Assembly: GCA_026394395.1 (NCBI GenBank)
Contig: JAPKYK010000005.1
Coordinates: 1 to 64,000 of the forward strand
Source: Methanomassiliicoccales archaeon
GTDB lineage: Archaea; Thermoplasmatota; Thermoplasmata; Methanomassiliicoccales; UBA472
Direction: 5' to 3'
DNA length: 64,000 nucleotides
Part shown: positions 42,731 to 52,210 of the stretch, piece by piece
Numbering within the stretch: position 1 is the first letter of the stretch
How the letters are laid out: each line of letters begins with the position of its first letter
Translations under genes and position numbers: made by a program
The notes under the pieces: model-generated
The model's input: only the letters and a program-made list of their open reading frames with translations
Told to the model about the DNA's origin: nothing
The model's database searches: none

Positions 42731-44704
42731 ATGGCTGAAGAAGAAAAAGATACGGTGGTGACGCAACCCGACGTGGAAACCTGGATAGAGACCCAGGAAT
42801 TCACTACCACGGCCGATATCAAGATACCTGAGAAGCTTTCGGAACAGGTCATCGGTCAGGAATCGGCGGTGGAGGTGGTGCGCAAGGCGGCGGAGCAGAA
42901 GCGCCACGTCATGCTGATCGGCGAGCCGGGCACTGGCAAGTCTATGCTGGCCCGGGCCATGACCGAGTACCTGCCCAAGAACGAGCTGCAGGACGTCATA
43001 GCCTATCACAACGCCGAGGACACCAACGAGCCCCGCATCCGCACCGTTCCCGCGGGCAAGGGCAAGGAGATCGTCACCGCCCAGAAGCGCGAGGCGTTGG
43101 CGAAAAAGTCCCAGAAGACCTCCATGGTCACCGCCATCGTGCTGATGGTGGTCGTCCTCAGCATCTTATTGTACTTACAGTCTTCAAACCATGACCCCAT
43201 GATCCTGCTGTTCGGCATCATGGCCGCGGCCATGATATTCTTCGCCACCAGGTACATCGGCGTGAGCAAGGAGGACTTCATGGTGCCCAAGCTGCTGATC
43301 ACCCACACCGAAGGCGAGTCCATACCGTTCATTGACGCCACCGGAGCGCACGCCGGCGCCCTGCTAGGCGACGTCAAGCACGACCCGTTCCAGAGCGGAG
43401 GCCTGGAGACCCCGGCCCACGAGCGTCTGGAGGTCGGCGCCATACACAAGGCGTCCAAGGGCGTGCTGTTCATCGACGAGATCAACATGCTGAGGATGGA
43501 GTCCCAGCAGTCGCTCCTGACCGCCCTGCAGGAGGGCAAGTTCAGCATCACCGGGCAGAGCGAGAGGAGCAGCGGGGCCATGGTGAAGTCTGAAGCTGTC
43601 CCATGCGACTTCATATTGGTGTGCGCGGGCAACATGGACGCCGTTCAGGGCATGCACCCCGCGCTGCGCTCCCGCATCCGTGGCTACGGTTACGAGGTGT
43701 ACATGCGCTCCACTATGGACGACACCCTGGAGAACCGCACCAAGCTCATACGCTTTGTCGCTCAAGAGGTCGCCAAGGACAAGAAGATACCGCACTTCGA
43801 CAAGAAGGCGGTGCTCGAGATCGTCAAGGAAGCGCAGCGGCGCGCCGGTAGGCGCGGTCAGCTGACCCTCCGCCTCAGGGAACTGGGCGGTCTGGTCCGG
43901 GTGGCCGGGGACATTGCCCGGGAAGAGGGCAGCCCCATCGTCACCCAAGAGCAGGTCATAAGGGCCAAGAAGACGGCTCGCTCCCTGGAGCAGCAGATCG
44001 TGGACCGCTACATCCAGGCCCACAAGCTCTACAAGTCCTTCTCCATAGAGGGCGGTGCCGTGGGCGTGGTCAACGGCCTGGCGGCTATGAACTCCTCGTC
44101 TAGCATGTCCGAGCTGTCCGGGATAGTCCTCCCCATCGTCGCCGAGGTCACTCCGGCCCAGACCAAGAACGGCGGGCAGATCATCGCCACCGGGAAGCTG
44201 GGAGAGATCGCCAAGGAGGCGGTGCAGAACGTCTCCGCCATCATCAAGAAGTATACCGGCGAGGACATAAGCAACCATGACGTGCATATTCAGTTCATCG
44301 GGACCTACGACGGCGTGGAGGGCGATTCCGCCTCCGTTTCCATAGCCACGGCGGTCATCTCCGCCTTGGAGGACGTGCCCGTCGACCAGACGGTGGCCAT
44401 GACCGGCTCCCTGAGCGTCAGGGGACAGGTTCTTCCGGTCGGAGGCGTCACCGCCAAGATCGAGGCTGCGGCCGAGTCCGGGATAAAGCGCGTGATAATA
44501 CCCAAGGCCAACCAGTTCGACGTGATTCTCGAGGAGCGCTACATCGGCAAAATCGAGATCATACCGGTGACCAACATGGGCGAGGTCCTCTCCTACGCTC
44601 TGGTGAGCGGAACCAAGAAGGACGGACTACTGAAGAAGTTGGCCGCCCTGGTGGAGATGGGCAGCGTCCTGAAGCCCCCGATGGCCAAGCCGGTCACGCA
44701 GTAA
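42731..44704 (+). CDS. lonB: Archaeal membrane-anchored Lon protease (LonB)
   Basis: The 657-residue AAA+ protease has Walker A GEPGTGKS (64-71), two transmembrane helices inserted in the AAA domain (~128-175: [15 protein letters not shown] and [16 protein letters not shown]), Walker [10 protein letters not shown], and a C-terminal serine-lysine protease domain. The catalytic dyad is S533 ([10 protein letters not shown]) and K576 ([10 protein letters not shown]), with the 43-residue spacing of archaeal Lon. It degrades misfolded and regulatory proteins at the inner face of the membrane. A pyrimidine-rich tract just after the stop may serve as terminator. Confidence 0.95.
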   Translation: MAEEEKDTVVTQPDVETWIETQEFTTTADIKIPEKLSEQVIGQESAVEVVRKAAEQKRHVMLIGEPGTGKSMLARAMTEYLPKNELQDVIAYHNAEDTNEPRIRTVPAGKGKEIVTAQKREALAKKSQKTSMVTAIVLMVVVLSILLYLQSSNHDPMILLFGIMAAAMIFFATRYIGVSKEDFMVPKLLITHTEGESIPFIDATGAHAGALLGDVKHDPFQSGGLETPAHERLEVGAIHKASKGVLFIDEINMLRMESQQSLLTALQEGKFSITGQSERSSGAMVKSEAVPCDFILVCAGNMDAVQGMHPALRSRIRGYGYEVYMRSTMDDTLENRTKLIRFVAQEVAKDKKIPHFDKKAVLEIVKEAQRRAGRRGQLTLRLRELGGLVRVAGDIAREEGSPIVTQEQVIRAKKTARSLEQQIVDRYIQAHKLYKSFSIEGGAVGVVNGLAAMNSSSSMSELSGIVLPIVAEVTPAQTKNGGQIIATGKLGEIAKEAVQNVSAIIKKYTGEDISNHDVHIQFIGTYDGVEGDSASVSIATAVISALEDVPVDQTVAMTGSLSVRGQVLPVGGVTAKIEAAAESGIKRVIIPKANQFDVILEERYIGKIEIIPVTNMGEVLSYALVSGTKKDGLLKKLAALVEMGSVLKPPMAKPVTQ

Positions 44705-44744
44705 ACCCCTTCCATCTTCTTCTTTTCCAAATCACAATGGCAAG

Positions 44745-44754
44745 GGTTTTTATC
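44745..44754 (+). promoter_or_regulatory. Putative TATA box of nadM (leaderless)
   Basis: GGTTTTTATC is centred ~29 bp before the nadM ATG, so transcription would begin at or next to the start codon. No ribosome-binding site is seen, consistent with a leaderless mRNA. Confidence 0.45.
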
Positions 44755-44778
44755 GCTCCAACCGGATAGCGCCACGAC

Positions 44779-45321
44779 ATGAGCGACGTCAAATGCATGG
44801 ACTGCCTGCTTATCGGCCGCTTCCAGCCCTTCCACAACGGGCACCTGGAGGTCGTGCGCAAGATCTCCCGGGAATGCGACGAGCTCATCATCGGCATAGG
44901 CAGCGCGCAGATCTCCCACACCCTGGACAATCCCTTCACCGCCGGTGAGAGACACCTCATGATCTCCCGCGCCCTGCGCGAGGAGGGCATAAGGGACTAT
45001 TTCCTGGTGCCCATCGTGGACATCAACCAGTACGGCGTCTGGGTGTCCCACGTACGCTCCATGGTGCCCCCGTTCGAGAGGGTCTACACCAACAATCCCC
45101 TCACCAAGCGGCTGTTCTCCGAGGCCGGCTACGATGTCGTGGCCTCTCCCATGTTCAACCGGGAGCACTATTCGGGCACGGAGATAAGGAAGAGGATGAT
45201 GTCCGGGGACGACTGGCGCCAGTTCGTTCCCGCGGCCGTGGCCGACGTGATCGATTCCATCGACGGCGTAAGGCGCATGAGAGACCTGGTCGGGCAGGGG
45301 GAAGGGGATGCTGGGGACTGA
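44779..45321 (+). CDS. nadM: Nicotinamide-nucleotide adenylyltransferase
   Basis: The 180-residue protein has the nucleotidyltransferase motif LLIGRFQPFHNGHLEVVRKI (HxGH type) and the ISGTEIRKRM-like signature (YSGTEIRKRM). Length and architecture match archaeal NadM. It adenylates NMN to NAD. It overlaps the CinA-like gene by 14 nt; the two NAD-related enzymes are probably co-expressed. Confidence 0.93.
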   Translation: MSDVKCMDCLLIGRFQPFHNGHLEVVRKISRECDELIIGIGSAQISHTLDNPFTAGERHLMISRALREEGIRDYFLVPIVDINQYGVWVSHVRSMVPPFERVYTNNPLTKRLFSEAGYDVVASPMFNREHYSGTEIRKRMMSGDDWRQFVPAAVADVIDSIDGVRRMRDLVGQGEGDAGD

Positions 45322-45772
45322 GGTGCTGGACAAGCTGAGGAAGGGGGGACTCACCATCGCCGTGGCCGAGTCCTGCACCGGCGGGCGCATCTGTGATCTG
45401 CTGACTAACGTTCCAGGCTGCTCCGATGTCTTCCGCGGCGGGGTGGTGGTCTACAGCGATGACTCCAAGAAGAACCTTCTCGGCGTCTCGCAGGTGACCA
45501 TTAGGGAGCACGGAGCGGTCAGCCCGGAATGCGTCAAGGAGATGGTCGAAGGCGTGGTCAGGATATTCAACGCGGACATCGGCGTGGCCGTATCCGGCAT
45601 CGCCGGACCGAGCGGGGGGACGGAGGACAAGCCGGTCGGTCTGGTCTACGTCGCCCTCTCCTACCAGGAGGAGCGCATCTTCTTCAAGATGGAGTTCGAA
45701 GGGAGCCGGGAGAGCATCAAGGAACAGGCCGCCAACGAATCCCTTCAGTTGGCCTTCGATTTCATCCCTTGA
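45308..45772 (+). CDS. pncC: CinA C-terminal domain protein, nicotinamide-nucleotide amidase
   Basis: The 154-residue protein contains TIAVAESCTGGRICDLLTNVPG, VVYSDDSKKNLLGVS, and VAVSGIAGPSGGTEDKPVGLVY, the hallmark motifs of the PncC/CinA-C family. The family deamidates NMN to nicotinate mononucleotide, an NAD-salvage reaction, which fits the overlap with nadM. It lacks the N-terminal CinA domain, as in stand-alone PncC. Confidence 0.9.
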   Translation: MLGTEVLDKLRKGGLTIAVAESCTGGRICDLLTNVPGCSDVFRGGVVVYSDDSKKNLLGVSQVTIREHGAVSPECVKEMVEGVVRIFNADIGVAVSGIAGPSGGTEDKPVGLVYVALSYQEERIFFKMEFEGSRESIKEQAANESLQLAFDFIP

Positions 45773-45889
45773 CCTTGATATGGTACAGAAAGGCAAGATT
45801 ATAAATCAGCAGGTAAATCATTTCTACCGTCCGCTCCTCCTGAACACCGAGGCCCGAAAGCCCTGCTTCAGGCTGGCAATGGGGTCCTC

Positions 45890-46405
45890 ATGAAATTCCC
45901 GAACGCCCTGAAACCGATCATCCTGGCCGTGGCCATGTCCGCCATACTCATCTCCACGGCCTACTTCGCCGCCGGGGCCTTGCACGACCAGCTGGTCCCC
46001 CCGACCGAGGATGCCGTGGTCAGCGTGACCCTCGAGGAGATCGATACGAACGGTTTGGGCGGGACCATCGAGCACCCCCACCTCCCCCCGGAGGTCGTCA
46101 AAGGAGTGGAATATGACCTGGGGATCAAGGTGGTCGGCCTGGCCGAGGGGAACGGCGTCCGCGTCTTCTTCTCCATAACCCGCACCGGCATCTCCGTGGA
46201 CGACGTGGAATGCTATTACTACGACACCATCAGCTCCTCCTGGAGGTCGCTGTACTTCGTGGACCAGGGCGATTCTCTCCGGGCCACGCTGGGACCGACG
46301 GCGGGAACGGACGTCTACGACGGGTACGAGAAGATGAACCGGCTGATCATCACTTTCGAGTTCGACGGGACCTGCGCGGTGGATTGCTGGGCGGACAGCG
46401 ATTGA
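45890..46405 (+). CDS. Hypothetical membrane-anchored or secreted protein
   Basis: The 171-residue protein has an N-terminal hydrophobic helix (residues ~9-30: PIILAVAMSAILISTAYFAA) and an outside domain rich in beta-prone and acidic residues, with a cysteine pair near the end (CAVDCW). I do not recognise the family. The anchor resembles an uncleaved signal. It stands alone between pncC and the KaiC-like pair and has no obvious operon partner. The domain could be a small Ig-like or jelly-roll module. Confidence 0.6.
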   Translation: MKFPNALKPIILAVAMSAILISTAYFAAGALHDQLVPPTEDAVVSVTLEEIDTNGLGGTIEHPHLPPEVVKGVEYDLGIKVVGLAEGNGVRVFFSITRTGISVDDVECYYYDTISSSWRSLYFVDQGDSLRATLGPTAGTDVYDGYEKMNRLIITFEFDGTCAVDCWADSD

Positions 46406-46518
46406 ACGAGGGGTCGGCCGCCATTCCTTTTTAACCACAGTCCGGCGTGAACATTTACGATCCGTCCACAATAAAACTATATGGTCATATCTTAATGCAC
46501 GCCAGGTAGGGTGCACGA

Positions 46519-47361
46519 ATGGACGGCTCGGTCAAAAGGATCCCCAGTGGCGTCTCCGATTTTGATAGCATAATTAAAGGCGGAATTCCGGTCGGTTCGG
46601 TCATCCTCCTCATGGGGGACCTCGGCGCGGGGCAGCAGGAGTACGTTCTGACCTCGGCCGCCAAGCTGTCCCTGGTCAAGGAGAACCCCAGCTCGGGCGA
46701 CTATTACCTTGGTCATCGGGTAGGGCAGAGGATGCTGCCCAAGAAGATCTGTTATGTGACCTTCGCCCGCTCCCAGGAGGATATATTGCAGGAGATCAAG
46801 ACCTCTTTCAACCCCGATTTCTACGGGGCCTTCGAGAGGAACGTTGAGTTCAAGGATTTCTCCAAGCAGTACTTCCGCAACACCATGGTCCCGCGCAGCT
46901 GGACCGGGGAGACCTCCGAAGGGCTGTTCATCGATGACGGAGAGCAGAACACCCTCGAGGCGTTGGTCGATTACCTGGACAACAACGCCCACGACAGTAT
47001 GGTCATCATCGATTCGCTGACCGACCTGGTGGTCAACACCGGCATCAACGAGATGGACATGGTGGCGGTCCTGCGGGGCATGCAGCGCATGGCCAAGCGC
47101 TGGAAGGGCGTCATCTACCTGTTGCTGACCAAGGACATCGTGGACACCAGGAAGGAGAAGTTGATCATGGACTCGGTGGACGGGGCGCTGGTCTTCGAGT
47201 GGTCCAAGTTCGTGCAGTCCTCCCGCCGCCAGAGGTACATGTACGTGGAGAAGTTCATGAGCATATTGCCGCACCTGGACAAGGAGCGCATCGCCAGATT
47301 CGCCACGGTGGTCACGGCGCAGGCCGGCCTGGTGATCATCGATACGGAAAGGGTAGGGTGA
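46519..47361 (+). CDS. KaiC-like protein with degenerate Walker A
   Basis: The 280-residue KaiC-family protein has RIPSGVSDFDSIIKGGIPVGS, but the P-loop reads GDLGAGQQEY: the Walker A lysine is Q39 and the following S/T is Q40. Walker B is intact in SMVIIDSLTDLVV. ATP hydrolysis is therefore doubtful. A ~40-residue insertion (PSSGDYYLGHRVGQRMLPKK and onward) follows the first helix. The stop overlaps the start of a second KaiC-like gene with an intact P-loop, so they may form an active/inactive heterocomplex. A ribosome-binding AGGTAGGGTG precedes the ATG. Confidence 0.8.
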   Translation: MDGSVKRIPSGVSDFDSIIKGGIPVGSVILLMGDLGAGQQEYVLTSAAKLSLVKENPSSGDYYLGHRVGQRMLPKKICYVTFARSQEDILQEIKTSFNPDFYGAFERNVEFKDFSKQYFRNTMVPRSWTGETSEGLFIDDGEQNTLEALVDYLDNNAHDSMVIIDSLTDLVVNTGINEMDMVAVLRGMQRMAKRWKGVIYLLLTKDIVDTRKEKLIMDSVDGALVFEWSKFVQSSRRQRYMYVEKFMSILPHLDKERIARFATVVTAQAGLVIIDTERVG

Positions 47362-48059
47362 TGGGAATGGACAAGGTCAAGACGGGAGTAAGCGGGCTGG
47401 ACGAGATGCTGTACGGGGGGATACCCAAAGGTTCCACGGTGGTGGTCATGGGCTCCTTCGGTACCGGCAAGACCACCCTCGGCCTGCAGTTCCTGAACCA
47501 GGGGCTGCTGGAGGGAGAGAAGTGTATCTACATCACATTGGAGGAGGACAGGGAGTCCATCTTGGCCGACGCGGCCGCCCACGGTTGGGACCTGCAGGGG
47601 AAGATGGCGGCCAAGCAGATGGAGTTAGTGAAACTGGAGCCCACCGACGCCAAGGTCACCATCCAGAGAATAAAGAGCGAGCTGCCTGATTTCATCAAGA
47701 AGTTCGGAGCGTCGCGCATCGTCATCGATTCGGTCTCCCTGCTCAACTTGCTCTTCGACACCGATCATGAGAGGCGCAGCAATCTCTTCAATTTGGCCCA
47801 GATGGTCAAGAGGACCGGGGCCACGCTCATCATGACGGCGGAGGTCAAGGACGACAATCCCTTCGCCTCCAGGGACGGTCTCATCGAGTACGTGGCCGAC
47901 GGCGTCATCTCGCTCCGCTACCTGGAGCTGCAGGACCGCCACGAGCTGCTGCTCTCCCTGCGCATAATCAAGATGCGCCGCACGGATCACTCGCGCAAGA
48001 TCACCCCCTACTCCATCGGGGCCAAAGGGCTAGAAGTGCACGTTGGCTCGGAGTTCTAG
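47361..48059 (+). CDS. KaiC-like RecA-family ATPase (partner of the upstream paralogue)
   Basis: The 232-residue protein starts at ATG 47361, overlapping the previous stop (GTGATG). An earlier in-frame ATG inside the upstream gene gives residues unlike the family. It has VSGLDEMLYGGIPKGS, Walker A GSFGTGKTT (31-39), Walker B IVIDSVSLLNLL, and the C-terminal YVADGVISLRYLELQDRHELLLSLRIIKMR. Single-domain KaiC proteins usually form hexamers. Coupled translation with the degenerate paralogue suggests the two proteins interact; the target pathway is unknown. Confidence 0.85.
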   Translation: MGMDKVKTGVSGLDEMLYGGIPKGSTVVVMGSFGTGKTTLGLQFLNQGLLEGEKCIYITLEEDRESILADAAAHGWDLQGKMAAKQMELVKLEPTDAKVTIQRIKSELPDFIKKFGASRIVIDSVSLLNLLFDTDHERRSNLFNLAQMVKRTGATLIMTAEVKDDNPFASRDGLIEYVADGVISLRYLELQDRHELLLSLRIIKMRRTDHSRKITPYSIGAKGLEVHVGSEF

Positions 48060-48095
48060 GTAAGATTTATTCGCCGGTTCGCGTTAGCTGAAGCG

Positions 48096-48998
48096 ATGAA
48101 GCTATTCCGCGTGGGCAAGGTCAAGAAGGTCTTCGAGGTCGACGACCGCACCCTGGAGTTCCAGTTCACCAACAACATCTCCGTCTTCGATAAGATCATT
48201 CCCACGGAGATACCGTACAAGGGGGAGGTGCTGTGCCGCACCTCTGCCTACTGGTTCAAACTGCTGGCCGATAATGGAGTACGTTCGGACTTCATCAAAC
48301 TGACCGGGAAGGACAGGATGCTGGTCAAGCGCGTGGACGTCATCTCCGACTATTCCAAGCTGAACCACAGAACCACCAACTACCTGATCCCCCTGGAGCT
48401 CATCTGCCGCCACTACAACGCTGGCTCGCTCAACGACCGGGTGAAGGAAGGGAAGATTTCGATGGAGCAGCTGGGCTTCCCGAAAGGGCACCCGCTGAAG
48501 TACGGGGAGAAGCTGCCCCAAGCGTTCTTCGAAGCGACGACGAAACTGGAGGAGACCGACCGGAACCTGGACCGCGAGGAAGCGCTGCGCATCTCCGGGT
48601 TGACGGAAAAGGAGTACCAGGAGCTGTTCGCCGCCATCGCCAAGATCGACGATCTCATTGCCATACGGGCAAAAAAGGCCGGGCTCATCCACGTGGACGG
48701 CAAGAAGGAGTTCGCCTACGACGAGAAACGTCAGCTGATGATCGTGGACACCTTCGGCACCCTGGACGAGGACAGGTGGTGGGACGCCGCGGAGTACGAG
48801 AAGGGCAATTGCGTGGAGCTGAGCAAGGAGATGGTCCGCCAGCACTATCGCGAGACCGGCTATCACGAAGCTCTCTACAAGGCCAGGAAGGAGCACCGGC
48901 CGGAGCCGGACATTCCGGCTTTGCCGAAGGACGTCGCCGATAAGGTCAGCAAGCTCTACATAGACATGTACGAAAGGATGACCGGGGAAAGGTTCTAG
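48096..48998 (+). CDS. purC: Phosphoribosylaminoimidazole-succinocarboxamide synthase (SAICAR synthase)
   Basis: The 300-residue ATP-grasp-like enzyme opens KLFRVGKVKKVFEVDDRTLEF and has the NNISVFDKIIPTEIPYKGEVL motif, RHYNAGSLNDRV, IHVDGKKEFAYDEKRQLMIVDTFGTLDEDRWWD (kept in segments here), and SKEMVRQHYRETGYH. It condenses CAIR with aspartate in purine synthesis. It is preceded by the KaiC-like pair with only 36 bp between and may be co-transcribed. A T-rich stretch follows its stop. Confidence 0.9.
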   Translation: MKLFRVGKVKKVFEVDDRTLEFQFTNNISVFDKIIPTEIPYKGEVLCRTSAYWFKLLADNGVRSDFIKLTGKDRMLVKRVDVISDYSKLNHRTTNYLIPLELICRHYNAGSLNDRVKEGKISMEQLGFPKGHPLKYGEKLPQAFFEATTKLEETDRNLDREEALRISGLTEKEYQELFAAIAKIDDLIAIRAKKAGLIHVDGKKEFAYDEKRQLMIVDTFGTLDEDRWWDAAEYEKGNCVELSKEMVRQHYRETGYHEALYKARKEHRPEPDIPALPKDVADKVSKLYIDMYERMTGERF

Positions 48999-49112
48999 CC
49001 CCTCCCTCCGTTCTTTCTTTTCAATTTCCGCCCTTGCCTTTTATTCACATCATGGAATGCCCCAATGTTTTTCTTCACATGAGGGCATAATGCCCGATGG
49101 TGGGGGTATCGC

Positions 49113-49418
49113 ATGGTCTTGGAACAATACCAGAATGCCGAGAAAATCAAGATGTCCGAAAAGGATATACGGAAGTTCAAATTGTATCTCGTATGCTTCC
49201 TGGCCGCCCTGCTGGCCGGACTGACCATATGGTCTCTGGACGGGACGATAACATGGACCACCCGCGAAGGGAACTGGTACAGCAGCTGGGACGAGATTCA
49301 CGTTTTTAAACCAGGCCCGGTGCTGCAAGGCTTATTTGCCTTCTCGACCGTGGGGTCCCTGTTCCTCTCCGTCCATATGTTGATCTCATACACATTGGAC
49401 ATGAGGAAAGGTGATTGA
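49113..49418 (+). CDS. Small two-helix membrane protein, unknown
   Basis: The 101-residue protein has a charged ~25-residue N-terminal helix, a transmembrane helix (LYLVCFLAALLAGLTIWSL), a ~30-residue loop with several tryptophans, and a second helix (LQGLFAFSTVGSLFLSVHMLI). Family and function are unknown. It converges on the UPF0179 gene with 9 bp between stops. Confidence 0.6.
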   Translation: MVLEQYQNAEKIKMSEKDIRKFKLYLVCFLAALLAGLTIWSLDGTITWTTREGNWYSSWDEIHVFKPGPVLQGLFAFSTVGSLFLSVHMLISYTLDMRKGD

Positions 49419-49427
49419 GCCTCGTAA

Positions 49428-49847
49428 CTACTCGAAGACCACCTTGACAAGCCTTTTCCCCTCGGCGCACTCCAGGTCGCCCTCGATCTTGGCGATCCGG
49501 GCCTTGTGCCCCTTATCGATCCCCAACGGATGGCACAGACGGTAGTGGTCGCAGCCGATGTGGTCGCATTTGATCACCTCGTAGGTGATGGTGGTGCCTT
49601 CGAGAGCTCCTTTCTTGGCGATGGCGCCCTCCATGCTCTCCTTCTCCACCTTGACCACGCGGACCCCGTCCTCGTGCACCTTGCAATCGTGCTTCACGTC
49701 CCGCACCTCCACGATGCGGTACAACGCCCCGGCGTCCAAGTTGAAGCATACCCCCTTGAGCTTGCACTCCTTGCAATCCGTCAACGGTCCCAGGTAGATG
49801 AACTGCCCATCGACCTTGGCCTGTCTCTCCCCAATCACAGTGATCAT
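49428..49847 (-). CDS. UPF0179 family cysteine-rich protein
   Basis: The 139-residue protein starts at ATG 49847, after a good ribosome-binding GGAGG. It has MITVIGERQAKVDGQFIYLGP, then conserved cysteines in DCKECKLKGVC and KCDHIGCDHYRLCHPLG, and C127 near the end, probably ligands of a metal or iron-sulfur site. The family is restricted to archaea and uncharacterised. The longer open frame upstream is a shadow of egsA. It follows egsA on the same strand by 17 bp, an operon-like spacing. Confidence 0.85.
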   Translation of the reverse strand: MITVIGERQAKVDGQFIYLGPLTDCKECKLKGVCFNLDAGALYRIVEVRDVKHDCKVHEDGVRVVKVEKESMEGAIAKKGALEGTTITYEVIKCDHIGCDHYRLCHPLGIDKGHKARIAKIEGDLECAEGKRLVKVVFE

Positions 49848-49864
49848 GTCTCCGAGCCTCCAGC

Positions 49865-50938
49865 TTAGATGACCTTGGTGATGGTGGCGATGCGCTCGGC
49901 CGCTTCCCGGGTGAGCCCCATGCCCAATATGGTGAAGCGGTCCTTGCGTATCTGGTGAGCGGTCACCAGAGCCTCGATCACCTGCTCCGTGGTAACCCCC
50001 AGCTCCTTGGCCGAAGTGGGGGCCCCTATCTTCATCAGCGCCTCGCGGATGCGCATCCAATCGCCTCCGTGAAGGTACATCATCATTAAGCAGCCTACCC
50101 CGCACTGATCCCCGTGCAGCGCATTTCCCGGCGCTATGATGTCCAGAGCGTGCGAGAACATGTGTTCGCTGCCCGAGGTGGGTCGCGACGATCCGGCCAC
50201 GCTCATGCTTATCCCGGAGATGATTATGGGGCGTATGGCCAGCCAAACGCTCTCCTCCAGGTTGGGCCGCATCAGATCGGCGTTCTCGATTATGGTCTGC
50301 GCAGTATAGCTGGCCAGCGCGTAGGCTGAACGGGAGAACTCCTCGTTGCGCAGTCGGCGGGCGAATTCCCAGTCCATCAGGGCGGTGGCGTTGCTTATGA
50401 CGTCGGCGCACCCTGCGGCCAATAAGCGATATGGTGATTTTACGATGATGCCAGTATCGGCGATGACGGCCAACGGTACCTTGGCGTCGTGCGAGATCGG
50501 TCCGCTTCCGCTGCGTATGCTGGCGCGTCCGGACGCAATCCCGTCGTGAGAGGCGGACGTGGGTATAGATAGGAACTCCTTGGAAAGCCTGGCGGCGGTC
50601 ATCTTGGCCAGGTCGATCTTGGAACCGCCGCCGACGCCCAGCAGGAAGTTGGCGTGGCAGGCCTTGGCGGCTTCCTCCACCTTCTGCAGGTTGTCGTTGT
50701 TGGCCTCGCCGACGCTGATCACCTGCACCTCATAACCATTGTCCTGAAGGCCATCGCGGACCAGGTTGCCGGCGACCTTCATGGTGCGTTCCCCGGTGAC
50801 GATGAGAGCGGTGCCACTAAGCCCGAAGTCCCGACACGAAACGGGTACAGTGCCTATGACGTCATGGCCCACAAGAACTTGCCTTGGAAAAAGCATCGAG
50901 CGAGCCTTGGTGAAATCTCCATCGTCCAATCCAAGCAC
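49865..50938 (-). CDS. egsA: sn-Glycerol-1-phosphate dehydrogenase
   Basis: The 357-residue iron/zinc-dependent dehydrogenase has KARSMLFPRQVLVGHDVIG, the NAD-binding LLGVGGGSKIDLAKM, SIPTSASHDGIASGRASI, and metal-ligand histidines in SGSEHMFSHALD and GNALHGDQCGVG. It makes the archaeal-specific sn-glycerol 1-phosphate backbone of ether lipids, which sets the domain of this organism. The start is uncertain: GTG 50938 is used, with TTG 50929 an alternative closer to a better ribosome-binding site. It precedes the UPF0179 gene. Confidence 0.93.
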   Translation of the reverse strand: MLGLDDGDFTKARSMLFPRQVLVGHDVIGTVPVSCRDFGLSGTALIVTGERTMKVAGNLVRDGLQDNGYEVQVISVGEANNDNLQKVEEAAKACHANFLLGVGGGSKIDLAKMTAARLSKEFLSIPTSASHDGIASGRASIRSGSGPISHDAKVPLAVIADTGIIVKSPYRLLAAGCADVISNATALMDWEFARRLRNEEFSRSAYALASYTAQTIIENADLMRPNLEESVWLAIRPIIISGISMSVAGSSRPTSGSEHMFSHALDIIAPGNALHGDQCGVGCLMMMYLHGGDWMRIREALMKIGAPTSAKELGVTTEQVIEALVTAHQIRKDRFTILGMGLTREAAERIATITKVI

Positions 50939-51016
50939 CCTGATATCGTCTATTATCTCGATACCTCTTTTTCAAGTTATCGGTTTGTCGGAGAACCAGT
51001 GGTCTGCTGGACCCGT

Positions 51017-51787
51017 TCACTGGCCACGTACGCGGCGCAAGGCCTCGCGGAAACCGGCCCCGCCGTCCAGATGCCCGTCCCATATCTCCAGCAGGACCGG
51101 TAGGCCATGCAGGTACGGGAGGAAGGCCATGTCGACCTCGCCTTCGCCTATCATGACCCCTTCCACGTCCGGCCTTCGGGCGTCGGAAAGGTGCACGTGG
51201 CGCACCGCCTCCCCCAGCTCCTTGAACATCGCCAATACGTTAGCGTTCCCGTCCCTCTCCACCCCCAGATAGGCGTGGGACACGTCCACGGTGAAACCGG
51301 CCACCAGGTCCTCCACCTCCTTCATCTCCGCTGGGGTGCGCATCAGGCTGGAGCGCAGCTTCCGCCCGCGGTAATGGTAATGCAGGGGCATGTTCTCCAG
51401 CCAGATGTAGTCCGGAAGGAGCTCCAGGGAGGAGCGGAGCAAAGGCAGCAGGGTCGAGGCGTCCATGGCCGCCTCGCTCACCCCGCCGGGGTGCACCACC
51501 ACCGGTCGGGCGGTATCCTGGCCGGCCTTGGTCACTTCCCTGATGCGCCTGACGCTGTCCTCCCGGGTCTTGGGATCGGTAGATGACAGGTCCAGGAAGC
51601 GGCCGTCGGGTAGGTCCTCGGGGGCGTGCAATATAAGCTCGCCGTCGAAGCCGTCACAGAAGCTGACCACCTGGGAGAAGTCGTCCTGGGGAAGGACCAA
51701 AAGCTCCAGGAAGTCCACCTTCAGGGCGGAAATGACCCGGTGATCACGCAGAGTGGCCATGGCGCCCAGCCGCATGGGGGAGCTCAT
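51017..51787 (-). CDS. Xylose-isomerase-like TIM-barrel protein
   Basis: From ATG 51787 the protein has 256 residues; the frame continues upstream without typical sequence. It has strands ending in metal-ligand candidates: DGELILHAPED, VVVHPGGVSE, DYIWLENMPLHYHY, GFTVDVSHAYLG, EAVRHVHLSDAR and LPVLLEIWDG. These are features of the AP-endonuclease/sugar isomerase TIM-barrel superfamily (E, D, H, H and E ligands). The substrate is unknown. It lies 78 bp upstream of egsA on the same strand and may be in the same operon. Confidence 0.78.
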   Translation of the reverse strand: MSSPMRLGAMATLRDHRVISALKVDFLELLVLPQDDFSQVVSFCDGFDGELILHAPEDLPDGRFLDLSSTDPKTREDSVRRIREVTKAGQDTARPVVVHPGGVSEAAMDASTLLPLLRSSLELLPDYIWLENMPLHYHYRGRKLRSSLMRTPAEMKEVEDLVAGFTVDVSHAYLGVERDGNANVLAMFKELGEAVRHVHLSDARRPDVEGVMIGEGEVDMAFLPYLHGLPVLLEIWDGHLDGGAGFREALRRVRGQ

Positions 51788-52210
51788 GACCGTGAATGGC
51801 TGGATACGTAGATAAAAGGAAGGTGGGAGAAAAAAGAGGCCCGCCAAGGACGCAAGGTGGAAATTTACTATCCTTTAGGAGGAGAATAGTAGGGGGTGTC
51901 CTTGTTCGGGCGCTCTTTAGGCTGGGAATCAAGATATAGTATTTAAGGATATCGATTCATATGAGCACATTCGTGAAATATTTGTATTCATTTCAAAAAA
52001 TTATGTATAACCTTAACTGGAATGAAAAATATATAACGAAATCGTAAAGCTGCCCACGACTCTAACGAGTTTCGAATATTCCTATCATACCCATTTCTTG
52101 GCGGCGGCCTTCGCCGCGCTCCCGGTTCCGCCTAAACGACCTTAATAGGCAAGGATTAATTAATCGACTACGGATAATCTCATGGGATGCATAGGGGTGC
52201 ATGAATTAAA
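51788..52210. other. 423-bp intergenic region before the histidine kinase gene
   Basis: No gene is seen. The left part contains TACTATCCT...AGGAGAATAGTA (51868-51893), an imperfect hairpin with matching 6-bp ends. A TATA-like AAAATATATAAC lies at 52026-52037 but is ~175 bp from the next start, so a long leader or another promoter is needed. The tract 51940-52050 is AT-rich. Confidence 0.5.

Noticed and set aside
47199-47360. Longer start of the second KaiC-like protein
   Set aside because: The 54 extra residues lie within the upstream gene in another frame and do not resemble the family.
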